DNA from: Actinorhabdospora filicis
Lineage (GTDB): Bacteria; Actinomycetota; Actinomycetes; Mycobacteriales; Micromonosporaceae
Reading direction: 5' to 3'
Length of the DNA stretch: 64,000 nucleotides
Assembly: GCF_030269765.1 (NCBI RefSeq)
Contig: NZ_BSTX01000003.1
Location: 124,001-188,000 of the forward strand
Shown here piece after piece: positions 58,963 through 64,000 of the stretch. The stretch's first letter is position 1, and each line of letters begins with the position of its first letter. Both the position numbers and the translations under genes were made by a program. The notes beneath the pieces were generated by a model, which worked only from the letters and a program-made list of their open reading frames with translations, had not been told where the DNA came from and made no database searches.

Positions 58963-60081
58963 CTAACCCACCCCGGCGAACACCGCCAGCTCGGCGAGCT
59001 CGGCCTCGACCTCCTCGCGGAGGCCGGGGCCGGGCTCGCCCTTTTCGAAGAAGAGCCCCTCGACGGTCAGCTCGCCCTTCTTGCGGTCGGCCCGCAGCGC
59101 CGCCCGCCCGGCGAGGTCGTTGCCGCGCAGCAGCGGCAGCACGTAGTAGCCGTACTCGCGCTTGTCCTTGGGCACGTACATCTCGTTCTTGAACGCGAAG
59201 CCCCACAGCCGCTCGGCGCGCTTGCGGTCGGCGATCAGGCCGTCGAAGGGCGAGAGGAACACCGTCCGGCCGCCCTCGGCGACCGCCGGATCCGCCGGCG
59301 TGAACCAGCGCTCGTCGCCGCCCTCCACGCGCACCTCGACCGCGCGGCCCTGGGCGAGCAGGGCGTCCAGGACCTCGCCGGTGAGGTAGAGATCGCCCAG
59401 GAAATGCGACTTCAGGTCGGCCGCCCGTGCCACGCCCAGCGCCTTGAGCGCCAGCTCGATCGCGGTCTCCGCGGCGTCCCCGGCCTCCATGGGCGCGACG
59501 ATCGCCCCGGCGGGCAGGCACGCCTCCGGCAGCGCCCACAGCCGGTTCTTCTTCACCCGCCCGGCGACCATCACCCGGCCCTGCCGCCACAGGAAGGTGA
59601 GCATCCGCTCGACGTTGCGGCCCTTCGTCCAGCCCGTCGACTCCCACGGCCGCACCGCCAGGTCCTCGAAGCCCGACGTCGCCGTCGGCACGCCCTCGCC
59701 GAGCCGGGTCAGGATGTGATCGCGCAGGACGTGATTGTCGGCGATCCACTCGCGCACCACCGGCCAGCGCGGGTAGGCGTCCATGTCGACCCGGTGCAGC
59801 GGGTAGTCCTCGGTGAGGACGATGGCGGCGGCGTGCGTCCAGTACTCGAACATCTCCCGCCGCGCCATGACCGCGGCGAACGCCGCCCGCACGTCACCGG
59901 CGACACGGCTGCGCAGCACCAGCTCATGGCTGGGCGCGACCACCGAGATCGGGTCGAGCTGGAGGAACCGCAGCGCGCGCAGCACGTCCGGCAGCGCCTC
60001 CGGCCCGGGGCGCGGACCACCGAGCCGCTGCCCGGCCACGGCCAGCGCCCGCGCTTCGGGGAGGGAGAGGGTGTCGATCAC
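58963..60081 (-). CDS. YcaQ/AlkX-type DNA glycosylase (HTH_42)
   Basis: This 372-residue protein belongs to the winged-helix HTH_42 family that repairs DNA interstrand crosslinks and bulky lesions. The catalytic pair is Q41-L-D43 (FLQLDPISVV), the QxD form of YcaQ/AlkX enzymes, as opposed to the QxQ form of the AlkZ type. Other family features are RHHELVL-like APSHELVLRSR, FEYWTHAAAIV, and YVLPLLRGNDLAGR near the C-terminus. Length is normal. Its stop codon touches the right end of the IS-bounded insert. Confidence 0.88.
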   Translation of the reverse strand: MIDTLSLPEARALAVAGQRLGGPRPGPEALPDVLRALRFLQLDPISVVAPSHELVLRSRVAGDVRAAFAAVMARREMFEYWTHAAAIVLTEDYPLHRVDMDAYPRWPVVREWIADNHVLRDHILTRLGEGVPTATSGFEDLAVRPWESTGWTKGRNVERMLTFLWRQGRVMVAGRVKKNRLWALPEACLPAGAIVAPMEAGDAAETAIELALKALGVARAADLKSHFLGDLYLTGEVLDALLAQGRAVEVRVEGGDERWFTPADPAVAEGGRTVFLSPFDGLIADRKRAERLWGFAFKNEMYVPKDKREYGYYVLPLLRGNDLAGRAALRADRKKGELTVEGLFFEKGEPGPGLREEVEAELAELAVFAGVG

Positions 60082-60169
60082 CGGGGGAGCGTAGCTCGGG
60101 GGGCTGACATGGGACGGGGAGCGCGGAGAGGGCGGGGGTATAGGGGATGGCGGGTCGAAAACCGCCCGC

Positions 60170-60694
60170 CTAACCCTCCCACCCCTCGTTCACCACCTGA
60201 AACAGCACATGGTCCTGCCACTCCCCGTCAATCCGCAGGAACTTCGGCGCCAGCCCGATCCGCTCGAACCCGTTGCGCGCCAGCACCCGCTGCGAGCCGT
60301 GGTTGTGCAGCAGCGTCTCGGCCTGCACCCGGTGCAGCCCCAGCTCGTCGAACGCCACCCGCAGCATCGCCGCGACCGCCGCGGAGGCCACGCCGCGTCC
60401 GTTCGCCGACGAGGCCACCCAATACCCCACGCTGCACGAGTGGAAGGGGCCGCGGACGATGCCGGCCAGCATGATGCGCCCGGCGAGCTCGCCGTCCAGC
60501 TCGATCACGTGGACCTCGGCGTTGCCGGAGGCCTGGAGCAGCAGCTGCGCCTCGATGACCTCGCGCTGGCCGTCCTCGGTGTAGTACTCCTCGGTGCGGG
60601 CCGGTTCCCAGGGCTTGAGGAACTCGCGGTTGGCCGTGACGAGCTTCGCGAGGGCGGGCGCGTCGTCCATGGTGAGGCGGCGGGTGGTGATCAT
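60170..60694 (-). CDS. GNAT acetyltransferase (RimJ/RimL type)
   Basis: This 174-residue protein shows GNAT motifs: SVGYWVASSANGRGVASAAV (acetyl-CoA loop region), LHRVQAETLLHNHGSQRVLARNGF and a C-terminal strand. It resembles the N-terminal acetyltransferases of ribosomal proteins S5 and L12. It starts at ATG 60694, just downstream of kdpE on the same strand, with an 18-bp gap. Confidence 0.9.
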   Translation of the reverse strand: MITTRRLTMDDAPALAKLVTANREFLKPWEPARTEEYYTEDGQREVIEAQLLLQASGNAEVHVIELDGELAGRIMLAGIVRGPFHSCSVGYWVASSANGRGVASAAVAAMLRVAFDELGLHRVQAETLLHNHGSQRVLARNGFERIGLAPKFLRIDGEWQDHVLFQVVNEGWEG

Positions 60695-60712
60695 CGTGGC
60701 ACCCTACCGGCG

Positions 60713-61383
<671 letters not shown>

Positions 61384-61387
<4 letters not shown>

Positions 61388-63918
61388 TCTCCGGTCTCCG
61401 GAAGTGTCAGCACCATGGTCAGCCCGCCGCCGGGCGTGTCCTCCGGCAGCAGGGTCCCTCCCATCGACTCGGCGAGCCCGCGCGAGAGCGCCAGCCCGAG
61501 ACCGACACCGGTCCCGGCCTGCTGGTCGCCCAGGCGCTGGAAGGGGGTGAAAATGAGCTCCTGGGCGTCCTCGGGGACGCCCGGCCCGTGGTCGATCACA
61601 CGCAGCTCGACCAGCCCGGCGTGCGCGCTGGCGCTCACCAGCGGCGGACGGTCGGGCGGGCTGTGCCGCAGCGCGTTGCCGATGATGTTCACCAGGATCC
61701 GCTCCAGCAGCCCCGGATCGGCCGAGACGGCCGGCAGGTCGTCGGCGATGCGGATGGTGACACCGGCGGCGGGCTCGCCGATCTCGTCCAGCGCGGGCGG
61801 GACGGCCTCCTCCAGCCAGATCGGCACCGGCCGCGCGCCCAGGACGCCCGCCTGCAGCCGGGACATGTCCAGCAGGTTCGCCACCAGCCGGCCCAGCCGG
61901 TCCAGCGACTCGTCGGCGGTGACCACCAGCTCGGCGCGCTCCTCGGGGGAGAACATCTCGGCGGTGTTCCGCAGCCCCGCCACCGCGGCCTTGGCCGAGG
62001 CCAGCGGCGTGCGCAGGTCGTGGGAGACGGCCGCCAGCAGCGCCGTGCGCATCTTGTCGGCCGCCGCCACCGGGCGCATCGCCGCCGCCTGCGCCGACAG
62101 CCGCTCCTGCCGCAACGCCACCGCCGACTGCACCGCGAAGGCCTCCACGATCCGCCGGTCGGACGCCGGGAGCGTCCGCCCCCGCAGCGCCAGCGACAGC
62201 TCGTCGCCGACCGGGATGTCGGTCTCGGCCGCGCCCGGGGACGTGCACGGCTCGCCCACGCACGCCACCACCCGCCAGTCGTTGGGGTCGCGGCGCTCGC
62301 CGGGGCCCACGCCGGGCTCGGGGCCCAGCTCCAGCAGCGTCACCGAGGTCAGCCCGAAGGTCTCCCGGACCTGCTCCAGCAGCGCCTGGAGGGGATGGTC
62401 GCCGCGCAGGACGCTCCCGGCCAGCGCCGCCAGGGTGTGCGCCTCGGCGCGGGCCTGCGCGGCCTGGGCGGTCTTGCGCGCCGAGATGCCGACGATCACC
62501 GCCACCAGCACCGCCATCAGCACGAACAGCAGCAGGTTGAACAGGTGCTCGCGCGTGGCGATCGTGAGCGTGTTGTACGGCTGGACGAAGTAGAAGTCCA
62601 GCAGCGCGAACCCGGCCAGGGAGGCCACCAGCGCGGGCCAGATGCCGCCGATGAGCGCGATGAGCAGCGTCGCCGAGAGGTAGACCAGCAGGTCGGTGGT
62701 CAGCGACAGGTCGTCGCGCCAGGGATGCATGATCGCCGTCAGCGCCGGCAGCCCCAGGACCGTGAGCGCGAAACCGGCGATCATCCGCATCCGCGAGATC
62801 GCCCCCGGCAGGCCCGTGCGGCGGGAGCCGCGCCCGACCTTCTCGTGGGTGACCAGGTGGACGTCGATGGAGCCCGACTGCGCGGTGGTCGTCACGCCCA
62901 CGCCCCGGGAGAACAGCTGCGCGGCCCGTCCCCGCCGCGACGCCCCCAGCACCAGCTGGGTGGCGTTGACGCCGCGCGCGAAGTCCAGCAGCGCCTGCGG
63001 GATGTCGTCGCCGACGACCTGGTGGTAGGTGCCGCCCAGGCTCTCCACCAGCAGCCGCTGGCGCGCCAGGTGCCGCGTGGAGCCGGTGCCGTTGAGGCCG
63101 TCGCCACCGGCCACGTAGACCGCCTGGAGGTCGGCGCCCGAGCGGGCCGCGATGCGCGCGGCGCGGCGGATGAGCGTGTCGCCCTCCTCGCCGCCCGACA
63201 GCGCCACCACCACGCGCTCGCGCGCCTCCCACGTCTCGGAGATGTCCTTGTCGCGGCGGTAGGCGGCCAGCTGCTCGTCGACCTTGTCGGCCAGCCACAG
63301 CAGCGCCAGCTCCCGCAGCGCCGTCAGGTTCCCCACCCGGAAGTAGTTGGACAGGGACGCGTCGATCTTGTCCGGCGGGTACACGTTGCCGTGCGTCATC
63401 CGCCGCCGCAGCGCCTCCGGCGTCATGTCCACCAGCTCGACCTGATCGGCCCGGCGGACCACCTCGTCGGGGACCGTCTCCTGCTGCGGCACGCCGGTGA
63501 TCTTGGTGACCACGTCGTTGAGGGACTCCAGATGCTGGATGTTCACCGTCGACAGCACGTCGATCCCGGCGTCCAGCAGCACGTCGATGTCCTGCCAGCG
63601 CTTCTCGAAACGCGAACCCGGCACGTTGGTGTGGGCCAGCTCGTCGACCAGCACGACCCTCGGTGCCCGCGCCAGGACGGCGTCCAGGTCGAACTCGGTG
63701 AACGACGCCCCCCGGTACTCGATCGTGCGGCGCGGCACGATCTCCAGATCGCCGATCATCGCGCCGGTGTGCTCCCGGCCGTGCGTCTCGACGAACCCGA
63801 CGACCACGTCGGTGCCCCGGGACGCCCGCCGGTGCGCCTCCTCCAGAGCCGCGTACGTCTTGCCGACGCCGGGGGCGGCCCCGAGGTAGATGCGAAGCTG
63901 ACCGCGTGCCATGACCAC
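61384..63918 (-). CDS. kdpD: KdpD sensor histidine kinase
   Basis: This 844-residue sensor has an N-terminal KdpD domain with Walker A GAAPGVGKT (near 18), VDELAHTNVPG, a USP-like domain (about 245-370), four transmembrane helices (about 385-480), a GAF-like region, the H-box SHDLRTPLA near 620, and the catalytic N-, G- and F-boxes (NIIGNALRHS; GTGVGLGLALSRG). The GTG at 63918 has GAGGG 6 nt upstream. It lies directly downstream of the kdpC end. Confidence 0.95.
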
Positions 63919-63970
63919 GATGGTCCCTCACTCTCACCTCGGAGCCGCCCCGAAGGCGGCCGAATGTCGG

Positions 63971-64000
63971 CTAGCTCGCGTACGGACGCGCTTTGTCGAG
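63971..64000 (-). CDS. kdpC: KdpC, last codons
   Basis: The last nine codons visible on the minus strand read LDKARPYAS followed by TAG, matching the C-terminal NLALDKA-type ending of KdpC, the chaperone-like subunit of the Kdp ATPase. Position just before kdpD supports it. A GC-rich hairpin, GCCGCC and GGCGGC, lies between kdpC and kdpD. Confidence 0.55.
   Translation of the reverse strand, partial: LDKARPYAS

Noticed and set aside
63919..63970. Hairpin between kdpC and kdpD as a transcription terminator
   Set aside because: It has no T-run and lies within an operon; attenuation or mRNA processing is more likely, and the sequence alone cannot decide.

Overview
The window is GC-rich DNA from a filamentous-type actinomycete. 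The signs are the codon usage, frequent GTG and TTG starts, an XRE/DUF397 pair, a Tat-exported protein, a KdpDE system and a BREX type 2 (Pgl) locus. It could be Streptosporangiales or a relative, but nothing here fixes the genus. The only RNA gene seen is tRNA-Asn.

Region 1 (1 to about 27.8 kb) looks like an accessory, defence-rich island. On the minus strand pglW, pglX, pglY and the start of pglZ form a BREX-2 operon that runs off the left edge. Divergent from it is a large SF1 helicase with a PLD-type nuclease motif and a zinc ribbon. Next come a four-gene micro-operon of small Cys-rich or membrane proteins with a long leader hairpin, a divergent XRE regulator plus DUF397 pair, a three-gene operon of an ESX-like helical protein with two unknowns, and a 1712-residue helicase fused to a Vsr-like nuclease. 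A SAV_915-type gene, a tiny membrane peptide, and a tRNA-guanine-transglycosylase-like gene convergent with an unknown partner follow.

Region 2 (27.8 to 55.1 kb) looks like ordinary chromosome. It holds PadR with its probable membrane target, a MATE exporter, a snapalysin-type protease, an SDR, a PAP2 protein, pyruvate phosphate dikinase, VOC proteins, a membrane-anchored propeller protein, DNA primase, an ABC-2 exporter, a small P-loop kinase, an oxidoreductase and a secreted S1 protease. After tRNA-Asn come ThuA-like and DUF389 proteins, a D-amino-acid module (RidA, PLP deaminase, D-aminoacylase), CGNR and PPOX-type proteins and a Tat-exported C39-like peptidase.

Region 3 (55.1 to 58.96 kb) is a 3.8-kb insert placed between the stop codons of two convergent genes. 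It is bounded by a perfect 32-bp inverted repeat belonging to two decayed IS5-type transposases. It carries an NTPase with about eleven 32-residue TPR/Sel1-like repeats and a very small divergent gene.

Region 4 (58.96 to 64 kb) returns to ordinary chromosome: a YcaQ/AlkX-type glycosylase, a GNAT acetyltransferase, kdpE, kdpD and the last codons of kdpC.

The best candidates for undescribed biology are the TGT-like pair, the IS-bounded NTPase-TPR cargo, the Cys-motif micro-operon, the ESX-like operon beside the giant helicase, and the helicase-PLD protein beside BREX-2.
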